A stretch of DNA of 64,000 nt, from positions 11,508,462 through 11,572,461 of the forward strand of contig CM059198.1 in assembly GCA_030323885.1 (NCBI GenBank), written 5' to 3'. The translations under genes were made by a program, and so were the position numbers. The notes below the pieces were generated by a model that was given only the letters and a program-made list of their open reading frames with translations, did not search any database and was not told where the DNA came from. The DNA comes from Branchipolynoe longqiensis (taxonomy: Eukaryota; Annelida; Polychaeta; Phyllodocida; Polynoidae). This document shows, piece by piece, positions 53,662 through 63,420 of this stretch; within the stretch, counting starts at the first letter, position 1, and each line of letters opens with the position of its first letter.

Positions 53662-54534
53662 TCAGTGTGGGGGTGGGGCGCTGCCTGGGGATGAGGAGTT
53701 GCATTTCCAGGTATGTAGCTGGCACCCCCCCCCCCCCCCCCCCCCCCCCCCCCAGGCTGTCCCGTGCTCGGCCTGGATCTTGCGGTACTGCGTGTCATAT
53801 TCCACGATGGACTGCCACTCGAATCTGGATGTGAACCTGTGTGTGCTGGCTGTGTACGCCAGGTAATATTCGACGTTCTCCCACACCATGTCGCCCAGCT
53901 GGAGGAGGTGCGTGAACAGACACTGGTTTGCCGCTCCCCACTCGCCCTGTCTGAGGTAGACGCATGTGCAGCTGTCCTCTTCTGTCTTGAACTGCACCAA
54001 GCCCGAGGGAGGGTCGACTACCCGCAGGTATTCCTTGCGCTTCTTTGCTGGTTTTTCCGCGGATGGTCAGGTTGTGGCACGGGCCTGGGCCGATGCCATG
54101 CCAACTGGGGCGAGTCGCAGGGGCGGGTGGGGGGGGGGGATGTAACCCGTCGCGCCACCCGCGGGTCGGGTGTGCTCCAGCATCTCGGTACCGCCGCCGC
54201 CCACGATGCCGAGCACCCTGTCAACCGTTGCCGACGACCAAAGCTGGTCGAACGAGGTGTTCGCCTCCAGTATGACATGGCGCTCGTGCTGCGCCTTCTC
54301 GGCATTGTGCTGTCAGTCGGCCGCTGCGTGGTCGACTCGGGCAGGGGTGGGCTGGCTGTCCTCCCCCCGCCCGGGGCTTGTGCTGGACTGAAAATTGCTG
54401 GACTGAAGACTGCGCACAGTGCCGCCATGCTGGTTATATCCTACTGGGCCATGGTTCCGGTCATTGCCTTTGATTCGCAGTGAAGGAGGAGTACCCCCCC
54501 TCGCCTTTTTCTGCTGCCGACCATTGGGTTGCAT
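53662..54534 (-). pseudogene. DIRS-like Gag relic, minus strand
   Basis: An ATG at 54534 (MQPNGRQQKKARGG) starts a frame that meets a stop near 54313, directly followed in frame by NAEKAQHERHVILEAN and FDQLWSSATVDRVLGIVG. After a frameshift near 54070, AEKPAKKRKEYLRVVDPPSG leads to WGAANQCLFTHLLQLGD, VEYYLAYTASTHRF and FEWQSIVEYDTQYRKIQAEH. The pattern of aromatic residues with a YDxxYR motif is typical of DIRS/Ngaro Gag proteins. A 30-bp C run (53726-53755, G on this strand) follows the H-G-T-A-W motif. Several breaks, so a pseudogene. It lies head to head with the plus-strand element. Confidence 0.6.
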
Positions 54535-54876
54535 AACAGCCCCCCGCCCCCTGCTCCTCCCTCCTTATAAGCTGCTTCCCAGCCTTCCCTCTCCACTCCG
54601 CCTCCTCGCCCTGCCAGACACACTTCACGACCAATTTTATTTTGGCTCGCCTCCTGCTGCCTCCTGCCACGGTGCCTCCACACCTCCACGCCTCCACGAC
54701 CAGCCTATCGCCGGCCTACGCCAGTCATGCCACACACATGAGGCCGACGCGCCACCCGCACATCCAGGAGAGGAACCGCCACGCCGCAGTCCTCCACAGC
54801 CGATTCCGCCTCCACGATATCGGCATCCCCCTCCCCCTGGCCTGCTGCCAGGGAGGAGGCCCCGGATCGGGCTCCG
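54535..54876 (+). promoter_or_regulatory. Intergenic region between divergent DIRS-like ORFs
   Basis: GC-rich sequence with one TATA-like word (CTTATAAGC at 54565-54573) followed by pyrimidine-rich text. It could serve as the leader of the plus-strand element, whose first ORF starts at 54877. No split repeat could be found here. Confidence 0.3.
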
Positions 54877-55870
54877 ATGGCCGACAACCGCATCGACGCC
54901 AACTCCCGTGCCCTGGAGCGCCTCACCGGACTCGTGCCCCGTGCCCCCGCCTCCATCGCCTCCCTCAGTACTGGAGCGCTGGCAGACTTCATGGAGGGGC
55001 TCACCAGCGACACCGCAGACACGGCCCCCGTGACACAACGGCAGTTGGCCGACCCGCCCCCGGTGGCCCCAGACGTCCACCCCATCTACCTCCAGAATAT
55101 GAGGGGAGGAGCCTCCACGACCCAGACGTTCGCCTCCCGGACCCTGGCGGTCCGCGAAATATTGAAGTCCGCCGAGTCGCAGAATACGGGACGTCGCAGA
55201 GGAATTCCCCCTGGCTACGTCTTCCCCCACCACCTCATCGAGCACGGCCCCGAGGGGAAGGCGGTCAAGAGGGGGGAAGTCACCCTCGAGGAATATAACC
55301 TAGCACTCAGGATGCTGGAGTCCCACCCCACCTTCCCCTCGGATTCCATCCCGGGCCTCCTCCATCACAATCTCACGGTCCAGCGCGACTGCGTCACGCA
55401 TCCTTGGCCCACGGTCCGGCGCTGGTCCGAGATGATCTTTGCGTGGGTGGCCGACGGGCGCCTCCCAGATGGATGGCTGGACCCCATCGCCATCAACGCA
55501 GTCCGGTTGTATGTCCTCACCGTCCCCATGACTTTCGTCTACCAGGGCCTCCACCTCACGATCCTCCACCGCCGCCCAGCCCGCGGCCATCCCCCAGCCA
55601 TGCGCGTCCCAGGCCGACAGGAGAACTCCCTACACCCAGGAAGCATACGGGGTCCCCTGCTCAGCCTGGAACCGATCTCCCACCTCGTGTGACCTCGCCC
55701 CCGCCGGTGAGGTGCACGGGGAGCAAGGCGCCCGGAGGCGCCACGCCTGCGCCTACTGCGCCAACGTCAGGCGCATCCTGACCATGCACAGTGAGGAGGT
55801 GTGCAATACAAAGCACCTCCGGGAACGCGCCTCCACCGCCCCGCGACCCCCCCGGCGGATTTTTAGTCCG
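54877..55870 (+). pseudogene. DIRS/Ngaro-like Gag (ORF1), one frameshift
   Basis: ATG at 54877 (MADNRIDANSRALERLTGLV) opens 271 codons. At about residues 105-150 is the segment shared with the 8.3-kb relic (GIPPGYVFPHHLIEHG, KRGEVTLEEYNLALRMLES), and at 180-230 a Trp-rich core (RRWSEMIFAWVADGRLPDGW). Near 55560-55640 the sensible frame shifts by one: YTQEAYGVPCSAWNRSPTSC, then HACAYCANVRR and HSEEVCNTKHL form a Cys/His finger of the sort that ends DIRS Gag proteins. The annotated frame instead stops at 55692. The region is very GC-rich, unlike the flanks. Gag would package element RNA. Confidence 0.7.
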
Positions 55871-56289
55871 TCGGCGGCGACCAGGGGGCCCCGCCCCCCC
55901 CCACCAGGCAGCCCGAGCACCACCCGCTCCTAGCAGCGACCTCCTCCCGAGGGGCTCCTCACATCCCCCGACCATCTGCCGCCATCACAGACGTCAGCGT
56001 CAGCCCTGTGATGTCACAAGCCGCTCCAATGGCCGCACCACCTCCAAACCGAGGGCGGCAATTAGCCGACCGGATGTCGTCCGCCCCGCCACCGTCGCCC
56101 GCACGCCGGCCTCTCGGGCCGACGTAACCCCAGGGGGACGTCCCACGCCACAGGCTCTGTCATCTCGCCCGGCCGGTTACGTAACCCTCCCGCACCCCAC
56201 CAGCACTGCTTCACCACCACCGCCGCTGCCAGCCCTGCCGGCCCTGCCACCCCTGCCGCCCCTACCTCCCCTGCCTTTCCCCGCCAGCA
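55871..56289 (+). other. Proline-rich linker region
   Basis: C-rich, open in more than one frame, without domain signatures. Probably the N-terminal linker of the RT ORF. Confidence 0.4.
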
Positions 56290-57437
56290 GTGTTCCACCA
56301 CCACCGCCCCCTCACGCCAGCCCGCCCTCCCCCCGCCCCCCCTCCCCCCCCCGCCACCGCCGGCGACGTCTTGCGCCCTCCCCCGGCGACACCGCCTACC
56401 TCCACCATCTTCCCGGCCTCCCGCACTCCCCCTGACCCCCCCCTCCCTCCCCCGGCCCTGGCCATACCGCCTGCCTCCACGACCCCCCCCGCCCGCATCC
56501 CCCTCCCCTCAGGTCTATACATCCCCGCCTGGCGCACCCGCCTCCACGACTACCACGCAGACCTCGTCGACCTCCTGGAGTTCGGCTTTTCTGCCAACTA
56601 CTCCGCCAGCACCCCCCCATCCCACATACACCAACCACCGTGGGACCCCAACTTCCACCCCCACCTCCGCGACTTTGTCACCACCGAGCTCGCTCATGGT
56701 TTCCTCGCCGATCCCTTCCACGCCAGCCCTTTCACTCCCTGGGCCCAGGTCTCCCCCATGATGACCCGCCCCAAGTCCGATACGGGAAAGAGGCGGGTCA
56801 TCGTCGACCTCCCATATCCCTCAGGCTGCAGCATCAATGCCGGCATCCCTAGGCACGAATTCCTAGGCAGGCCCCACACCTACAAGCTCCCCAGCGTGGC
56901 CGACGTGGGTCGCCGCCTCCTCGCAGAGGGCCCCGGAGCTTACACCAAGATGGCGGACATCTCCCGCGCCTACTGCCAGCTCCGGGCCGACCCCCTCTCC
57001 TGCCCTCTATATGGGATCACCCTCGATGGCGCGACCTACGTCGACCTCACCCACCCCTTTGGTTGCCGCTCCACCGGCACGGCCTGCGTCCGAATCACCT
57101 CCACAGTCGCCTGGGTCCTCCGCCACGAGGGCTTCCACGCCCTCGTCTATGTGGACGACTTTGTCGGGTGCAAGTGCACCTTCCTGAGGGCCCACCAGGC
57201 CTTCGACGCCTTCATCGCCCTCGTCGGGGCCCTTGGCCTGGAGGTCGCCCCCGGGAAGTGCCACCCCCCCCATGGTCCGCCTCACCTGTCTCGGCTTCAC
57301 CATAGACAGTGAGGCCCTCAGCCGCGCCCACCTCCCTGGGCCCTGCACCAAGGTGACTCGGACCGAGGTGGCGCACCTCGGGCTCACCTACCTCTACCCA
57401 GACCACGATGCCTTCCCCTACAATCCTGGCCTCTGAT
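56290..57437 (+). pseudogene. DIRS/Ngaro-like reverse transcriptase without RNase H
   Basis: A 340-codon frame (56290-57312) has a proline-rich N-terminus and then RT motifs: VSPMMTRPKSDTGKRRVIVD, SINAGIPRHEFLGR, AYTKMADISRAYCQLRADPL, HPFGCRSTGTACVRITS and the catalytic ALVYVDDFVGCK. After a C run at about 57265-57275 the thumb-like sequence VRLTCLGFTIDSEALSRAHL continues in another frame to a stop near 57436. Such elements normally carry RNase H next. Here only 20-odd bases separate the stop from the recombinase ORF and no RNase H motif is seen, so it was deleted or never present. High GC and homopolymer indels could in part be sequencing error. Confidence 0.75.
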
Positions 57438-57459
57438 TGTAGGATACTCCGAATCTGAG

Positions 57460-58401
57460 GTGGCAGCCGTGGACGGACTCAGGATCGCAGCCCTCGCCCT
57501 CACCCCTGCGACCTGGAGAAATCGTCGTCGCCAGGCCGAGGGCTATGTCTCCTTTGCCTCGGCCCATGGCCATGACCCTCTGGCCCCCACCACCTTTGAC
57601 GTCGCGGCCTATACGGCCGCCCTCTACGCATGCTCCATCGCCCTGGCCTCCATCCGCAACGCCCTATCCAGGGCTCGCTCATGGGTGGAGGCCGCCGGGG
57701 GCGCCCCTTCTACCTTCAGATCGCGCCTCGCCCAGGACGTCTGCCGTCCACGCACGTCCCGCGCCCTGCCCCACCTCTGCTGCCTCGCCACCTCGCCGCC
57801 GTCGTCACCCACCTCGACACCGCCAGACCCTCTGGCATCGTCCCTCGGGTACTACAGGATGCTGAGACAGTCCAGCCTCCTCTCTTCCCGCCCCGAGGGG
57901 TGGGGCGGCCCCCACACCATCACCCACGCCGACATGGTACCCGCCCCCGGGGGGGCTCCGCATCACCATCAGGAGCTCCAATACCATTGCGCTGCCCTCG
58001 GGGGCGGTTGCACTCTTCGCCCCCGCTACACCCGGATCCCGCCTCTGCCCCATCGCCGCATGGCAGGCTGCTGTGACTCTCGTCCCTGCCACCCCAGACA
58101 CCCCTGCCTTCATCCTGCCCTCGGGCCCCCCCCCCTCGACCCTCGGACCCTCACGGCAGTCCTGAGAGGCATGCTCCTCGCACTTGCCGTTCCCGCCCCC
58201 GACAGCTACACCCTCCATAGTTTGCATCAGGGTGCGGCGCAGGCCTGCCAGAGGGCGGGGGTCCTCCTCTGCCACATCATGGCCCAGGGCACCTGGACCT
58301 CGGGGGCGGTCCATGCATACCTCCCTCGCCTTGCCACCTCTGCTGCCCCTCGAGCCTTCTCCTCTGTTTTGGCGGAGGGCTCTTCGGGGCCCATCCCCTA
58401 A
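57460..58401 (+). pseudogene. DIRS/Ngaro-like tyrosine recombinase, frameshifted
   Basis: The N-terminal domain is well preserved (ALALTPATWRNRRRQAEGYV, then IRNALSRARSWVEAAGG). LGYYRMLRQSSLL gives the first catalytic Arg. C or G runs then shift the frame; the strand containing LRITIRSSNTIALPSG and LCPIAAWQAAVTLVPATP is in frame +2. The frame returns for SYTLHSLHQGAAQACQRAG, the HxxR box with the Arg changed to His, and GTWTSGAVHAYLPR with the candidate nucleophile Tyr. Loss of the box Arg and the frameshifts indicate a dead copy. Intact relatives integrate a circular cDNA. Confidence 0.7.
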
Positions 58402-58600
58402 CATGACACTATGACACTTAATTGCCTCATGCACTTTATTTATTCATATACCTTCCCCATCATTGTACATTGCCCCCCCCCACTTTACATTTAATAAAGT
58501 GTGCTTTCTTCCCACTCAAAGGGGAAATTTCCAATTTTAATTTGCAACCAAGAAATGATAAAAATTCAAATATTAGATTTTAACTCTCCATGTTACACTT
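58402..58600 (+). other. 3' flank of the DIRS-like element
   Basis: TTTAATAAAGTGTGCTTTC at about 58490-58508 contains a polyadenylation signal and could end the element transcript. No B1/A2/B2 repeats are recognisable, so its 3' end is lost or of another type. Confidence 0.4.
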
Positions 58601-58808
58601 TTGGCCAGTTTTCAGGAGAGTGACCCATATGCAAATGGCATGTTGCGCCTATAGCAGGATTCACGAACCCACACTTCTTGCCATTCCTAATGCTAACCAT
58701 TACCGCTACCACTGCTTACACTACCTAGACTCTCTGATGCAATCACCCAATCCATGCCTACCTATCTATGTGGTTCCTTGCCTGAAAGGACAGTGCAGAC
58801 CCCCTGGA
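58601..58808 (-). mobile_element. SINE-2 copy
   Basis: GCAAATGGCATGTTGCGCCT, AGCAGGATTCACGAACCCAC, CTTGCCTGAAAGGACAGTGC. Confidence 0.8.
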
Positions 58809-58964
58809 ATTATATGCCATTCAAATGCTTTACATCCCTAAGTCGGTTAATGCTTACCACTGCATAATACAGGCAATTTACTTACATACACATACACAGG
58901 GTAAGTTCAACAACCCCCCAATAGCCGATGTCTACTTTTTGTGCTGGGGGGGTCATTAAACAAA

Positions 58965-59195
58965 CAAAGGTTCAACAACCATGTAGCTTGTACAGGATCT
59001 TAGTCATGGGACCACTGTCATGGAGGTGATGAAAATGGGGAATGTTGTGCGTTTTGCAGGATTCAAACCAATACTTCTTGCCATTCCGGGGTCAATGCAC
59101 TAACCATTAAACTACCTAGGCTCCTTGATGCAATCACCCTATACAGGCCTACCTCTGTGCCTGGCTCCTTGCCTGAGAGATGAGTGCAGACTACT
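58965..59195 (-). mobile_element. SINE-2 copy
   Basis: GGAGGTGATGAAAATGGGGA, GCAGGATTCAAACCAATACT, CTAACCATTAAACTACCTAG, CCTGAGAGATGAGTGCAGAC. Confidence 0.8.
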
Positions 59196-59260
59196 CTTCT
59201 TTATCGCACTTTAAACTGAAAGCACACTGACTTGCTGAGGTGGGTCGGCGAGAGGAGGAA

Positions 59261-59296
59261 TCAATAACTGATTGCACATTTACCAGCAAAGTGACA
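59261..59296. repeat. 36-bp inverted repeat, left copy
   Basis: TCAATAACTGATTGCACATT TACCAGCAAAGTGACA; its exact reverse complement is at 62821-62856. The pair brackets the 78-bp satellite and two SINEs. Confidence 0.95.
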
Positions 59297-59359
59297 ATTT
59301 ATCCTGAGCATGCATTGTACCTTGAGTACACATGGATCAAGGAATAGAGTCACCCGTCA

Positions 59360-61388
59360 CCGTGCATTACTCTGTTTACAGCGAAGGCTCTTACGTTGTA
59401 CACATGACTGTATTGTAAATCCATACATGCATGTCAATGCGGCATCACTCTGTTTACAGTGAAGGCTATTATGTTGTACACGTGACTGTATTGTAAATCC
59501 ATACATGCATGTCAATGCAGCATCACTCTGTTTACAGTGAAGGCTATTATGTTGTACACGTGACTGTATTGTAAATCCATACATGCATGTCAATGCGGCA
59601 TCACTCTGTTTACAGTGAAGGCTATTATGTTGTACACGTGACTGTATTGTAAATCCATACATGCATGTCAATGCGGCATCACTCTGTTTACAGTAAAGGC
59701 TATTATGTTGTACACGTGACTGTATTGTAAATCCATACATGCATGTCAATGTGGCATCACTCTGTTTACAGTGAAGGCTATTATGTTGTACACGTGACTG
59801 TATTGTAAATCCATACATGCATGTCAATGCGGCATCACTCTGTTTACAGTGAAGGCTATTATGTTGTACACGTAACTGTATTGTAAATCCATACATGCAT
59901 GTCAATGCGGCATCACTCTGTTTACAGTGAAGGCTATTATGTTGTACATGTGACTGTATTGTAAATCCATACATGCATGTCAATGCGGCATCACTCTGTT
60001 TACAGTGAAGGCTATTATGTTGTACACGTGACTGTATTGTAAATCCATACATGCATGTCAATGCGGCATCACTCTGTTTACAGTGAAGGCTATTATGTTG
60101 TACATGTGACTGTATTGTAAATCCATACATGCATGTCAATGCGGCATCACTCTGTTTACAGTGAAGGCTATTATGTTGTACACGTGACTGTATTGTAAAT
60201 CCATACATGCATGTCAATGCGGCATCACTCTGTTTACAGTGAAGGCTATTATGTTGTACACGTGACTGTATTGTAAATCCATACATGCATGTCAATGCGG
60301 CATCACTCTGTTTACAGTGAAGGCTATTATGTTGTACACATGACTGTATTGTAAATCCATACATGCATGTCAATGCGGCATCACTCTGTTTACAGTGAAG
60401 GCTATTATGTTGTACACGTGACTGTATTGTAAATCCATACATGCATGTCAATGCGGCATCACTCTGTTTACAGTGAAGGCTATTATGTTGTACACGTGAC
60501 TGTATTGTAAATCCATACATGCATGTCAATGCGGCATCACTCTGTTTACAGTGAAGGCTATTATGTTGTACACGTAACTGTATTGTAAATCCATACATGC
60601 ATGTCAATGCGGCATCACTCTGTTTACAGTGAAGGCTATTATGTTGTACATGTGACTGTATTGTAAATCCATACATGCATGTCAATGCGGCATCACTCTG
60701 TTTACAGTGAAGGCTATTATGTTGTACACGTGACTGTATTGTAAATCCATACATGCATGTCAATGCGGCATCACTCTGTTTACAGTGAAGGCTATTATGT
60801 TGTACACGTAACTGTATTGTAAATCCATACATGCATGTCAATGCGGCATCACTCTGTTTACAGTGAAGGCTATTATGTTGTACACGTGACTGTATTGTAA
60901 ATCCATACATGCATGTCAATGCGGCATCACTCTGTTTAGAGTGAAGGCTATTATGTTGTACACGTGACTGTATTGTAAATCCATACATGCATGTCAATGC
61001 GGCATCACTCTGTTTACAGTGAAGGCTATTATGTTGTACACGTGACTGTATTGTAAATCCATACATGCATGTCAATGCGGCATCACTCTGTTTACAGTGA
61101 AGGCTATTATGTTGTACACGTGACTGTATTGTAAATCCATACATGCATGTCAATGCGGCATCACTCTGTTTACAGTGAAGGCTATTATGTTGTACACGTG
61201 ACTGTATTGTAAATCCATACATGCATGTCAATGCGGCATCACTCTGTTTACAGTGAAGGCTATTATGTTGTACACGTAACTGTATTGTAAATCCATACAT
61301 GCATGTCAATGCGGCATCACTCTGTTTACAGTGAAGGCTATTATGTTGTACACGTGACTGTATTGTAAATCCATACATGCATGTCAAG
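59360..61388. repeat. 78-bp satellite, highly homogeneous
   Basis: 26 units of ATCACTCTGTTTACAGTGAA GGCTATTATGTTGTACACGT GACTGTATTG TAAATCCATACATGCATGTC AATGCGGC. Differences are few (CACGTGAC/CACGTAAC/CATGTGAC), pointing to recent expansion. On the minus strand one frame is open for 676 codons (26 residues per unit, YGFTIQSRVQHNSLHCKQSD). Nothing upstream looks like a promoter or signal peptide, so I treat it as a satellite, with translation untested. Confidence 0.95.
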
Positions 61389-61712
61389 GGGTGACGTCAG
61401 ACGTAAGGGCGGACTTCGCATGCGAGAAATTCGGGGGTTCAAACCTTGGCTGAGTCAAACAAATATCTTAACAAAATTGATATTCATCGATACCTAACTT
61501 GACCCTCAGCATAATTAGGATAGTGCAGTACTTACGTTTGCACAGCGTCATGATAACGTGACTGAGTGGGATATCGGGGAATGATGTTGGCCGGACGTCT
61601 CTCCCAATGAGGTCGCTCTATGAAGTCGCTATTTGTGCGCTGACACCAATCAGTAACTTCCATGATATGACCTCACATTTAGCTAGAATGTAAAACCCAC
61701 GTACACAAATTG
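61389..61712 (+). mobile_element. SINE-1 copy directly abutting the satellite
   Basis: GGGTTCAAACCTTGGCTGAG (B box), CTTGACCCTCAGCATAATTA, GATAACGTGACTGAGTGGGA, GTGCGCTGACACCAATCAG. Confidence 0.75.
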
Positions 61713-61814
61713 CTGCCCACCCAACCACTAGTGAGCAAGTCAAACCCTTGGTGCCAATCACGCTGCAGCACAACCCACCGGCTATGTATATATTTTTGCT
61801 TTCGTTACATTATT

Positions 61815-62015
61815 AATTAAGAAAGTCAAATTTCAATCCTGACAATTAGTCCATTGATCATTGCCCTATCCCACTAATGTCAAGTGTCAAGCTAGGTATC
61901 AACAAGTCAGTATAGATGCTTCCGTCATTTGTTTGACTTGGACCAAGATGTGAACGTGAAGTTTGGTTCCCACTACCTGCCACACCGGAAGTGGGCCTTC
62001 ACCCCGTTCAAACAT
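61815..62015 (-). mobile_element. SINE-1 head with tail ii
   Basis: TTAATTAAGAAAGTCAAATT at the tail side, CCCTATCCCACTAATGTCAA, TTTGTTTGACTTGGACCAAG toward the head. Confidence 0.65.
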
Positions 62016-62820
62016 CCCCCGCCTAGATTAGTTCCTGAAAACTGACACGGAGGCGCCACCTGTGCCTGGCAACGCAACCATCACTAGAAGCAATTAACCC
62101 AGTTGACAGTGACAGCTCATTGCAATACACGCCCAGCAGTGTCTAGTGAGATACCATTGCGAGTAACTGAAAACAAAGAGTAAAGTCGTCTAGTAAAAAT
62201 GGGCCAGAACACACATACGACTCAGACCGTGCATTCAGTGCCTCCCGTATGCTTGGTAAATGCTTTGTCTTGCATCATGCTCCCAGAAGAATGCGTGGAA
62301 ACAATAACAAAATAACATGGCGGACACACAGCGCACTCCAGATCCAGGTGCGAAACTAACCCATAAACAACCCCACCCAATTCGGGGGCGCGGCTCCCTA
62401 ACAAACCGCCGGCCATTTCGGGTGAGCGGGGGCCAGCAGGCCGCCAGGTTGAATGACCTGACAATTAAGTGGAGGAGACTGCCCCGCGGTCTGTCCCATG
62501 CACGGACATCACTATCACTGCGCTATTTTAATAATGCTTCTTAATATTGTTGTTATTTTTGCGGGATAATTTCGGGTTAGGTTTGTTAGTAACACTTGCT
62601 GGTAGGAATAATGCGGAACGACCAGGAGTTGCCGGGATACACACAGGTACCAGCGGGTCAGGGATCGATACGCAATCAATCAATGAGATCAATAGATCAA
62701 TGGGCGGGAGTGTGACGGCGGTCTAGGAGTGTAGGAGCGTGTGCATTGTGTTAATCTAAATAGCCAGCATAGAAATATATATATTAAAAACAATATAGTG
62801 TTTATATATTTATATATAAG
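62016..62820. other. Unassigned stretch with a Kozak-like ATG
   Basis: At 62317 AAATAACATGGCGGACACAC has a strong initiation context and opens a 75-codon plus-strand frame (MADTQRTPDPGAKLTHKQPH...). GGGTGAGCGG around 62420 could be a splice donor. The region is richer in GC and CpG than its flanks. No family recognised, so this is only a candidate first exon. Confidence 0.3.
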
Positions 62821-62856
62821 TGTCACTTTGCTGGTAAATGTGCAATCAGTTATTGA
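62821..62856. repeat. 36-bp inverted repeat, right copy
   Basis: Exact reverse complement of 59261-59296. Confidence 0.95.
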
Positions 62857-62869
62857 CATTTCATATATA

Positions 62870-63107
62870 TGAGAAGGGTTCAGAAGTAGAAATCGAAAAA
62901 CGCCATCCAGGCGGAAATAAAACCACGATAAGATATTTGAGCTGAAGCTGCACAGTATTCTGATAATCCAATCCTTTTAGAACAAAACCTGCACCATGCC
63001 CTATATAATGCCCTACTCTAAACTTTAACTGAAAAGCACAACACTAAATTCTGTTTTACAGAAGACAGTTGAAATGGATTTACCGGTTTTTGCGCCTGAA
63101 CCCTTCA
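62870..63107. mobile_element. 238-bp relative of the 1304-1972 MITE
   Basis: The right end read inward is TGAAGGGTTCAGGCGCAAAA, close to TGAGGAGTTCAGGCGCAAAA of the 669-bp element. The left end TGAGAAGGGTTCAG matches it over a shorter span. TATATA-rich flanks on both sides. Confidence 0.6.
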
Positions 63108-63259
63108 TATATATCTACATTCTTTACATCGACTATTACTGTTCGATCAGTGCTTATATAAAATATGTTAGGAAACCCACCAATACCAGTGACGCTATCG
63201 GAAGGACCAGCATACAACATACATGGAGTGGATTCTCAAGCGGAATATTTTACACAAGG

Positions 63260-63420
63260 ATCCGGATAGACAGGTAGACATGGGTAGGGTGATTGCATCA
63301 GGGAATCTGGGTAACGTACCGGTTAGCATGCTAGTCCCAGAATAACAAGAAGTGTGGGTTCGAATCCTCTCTATGTGCAATATTTCCAATTTGTCATCAC
63401 TGGTATCGTGAAAAAGGCAA
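63260..63420 (+). mobile_element. SINE-2 copy, plus orientation
   Basis: GTGATTGCATCAGGGAATCT, ACCGGTTAGCATGCTAGTCC, GTGTGGGTTCGAATCCTCTC, GCAATATTTCCAATTTG. Confidence 0.8.

Noticed and set aside
54018..55298. Several long overlapping ORFs on both strands in the GC-rich region
   Set aside because: High GC leaves few stops; only the frames with Gag, RT or recombinase motifs were kept.
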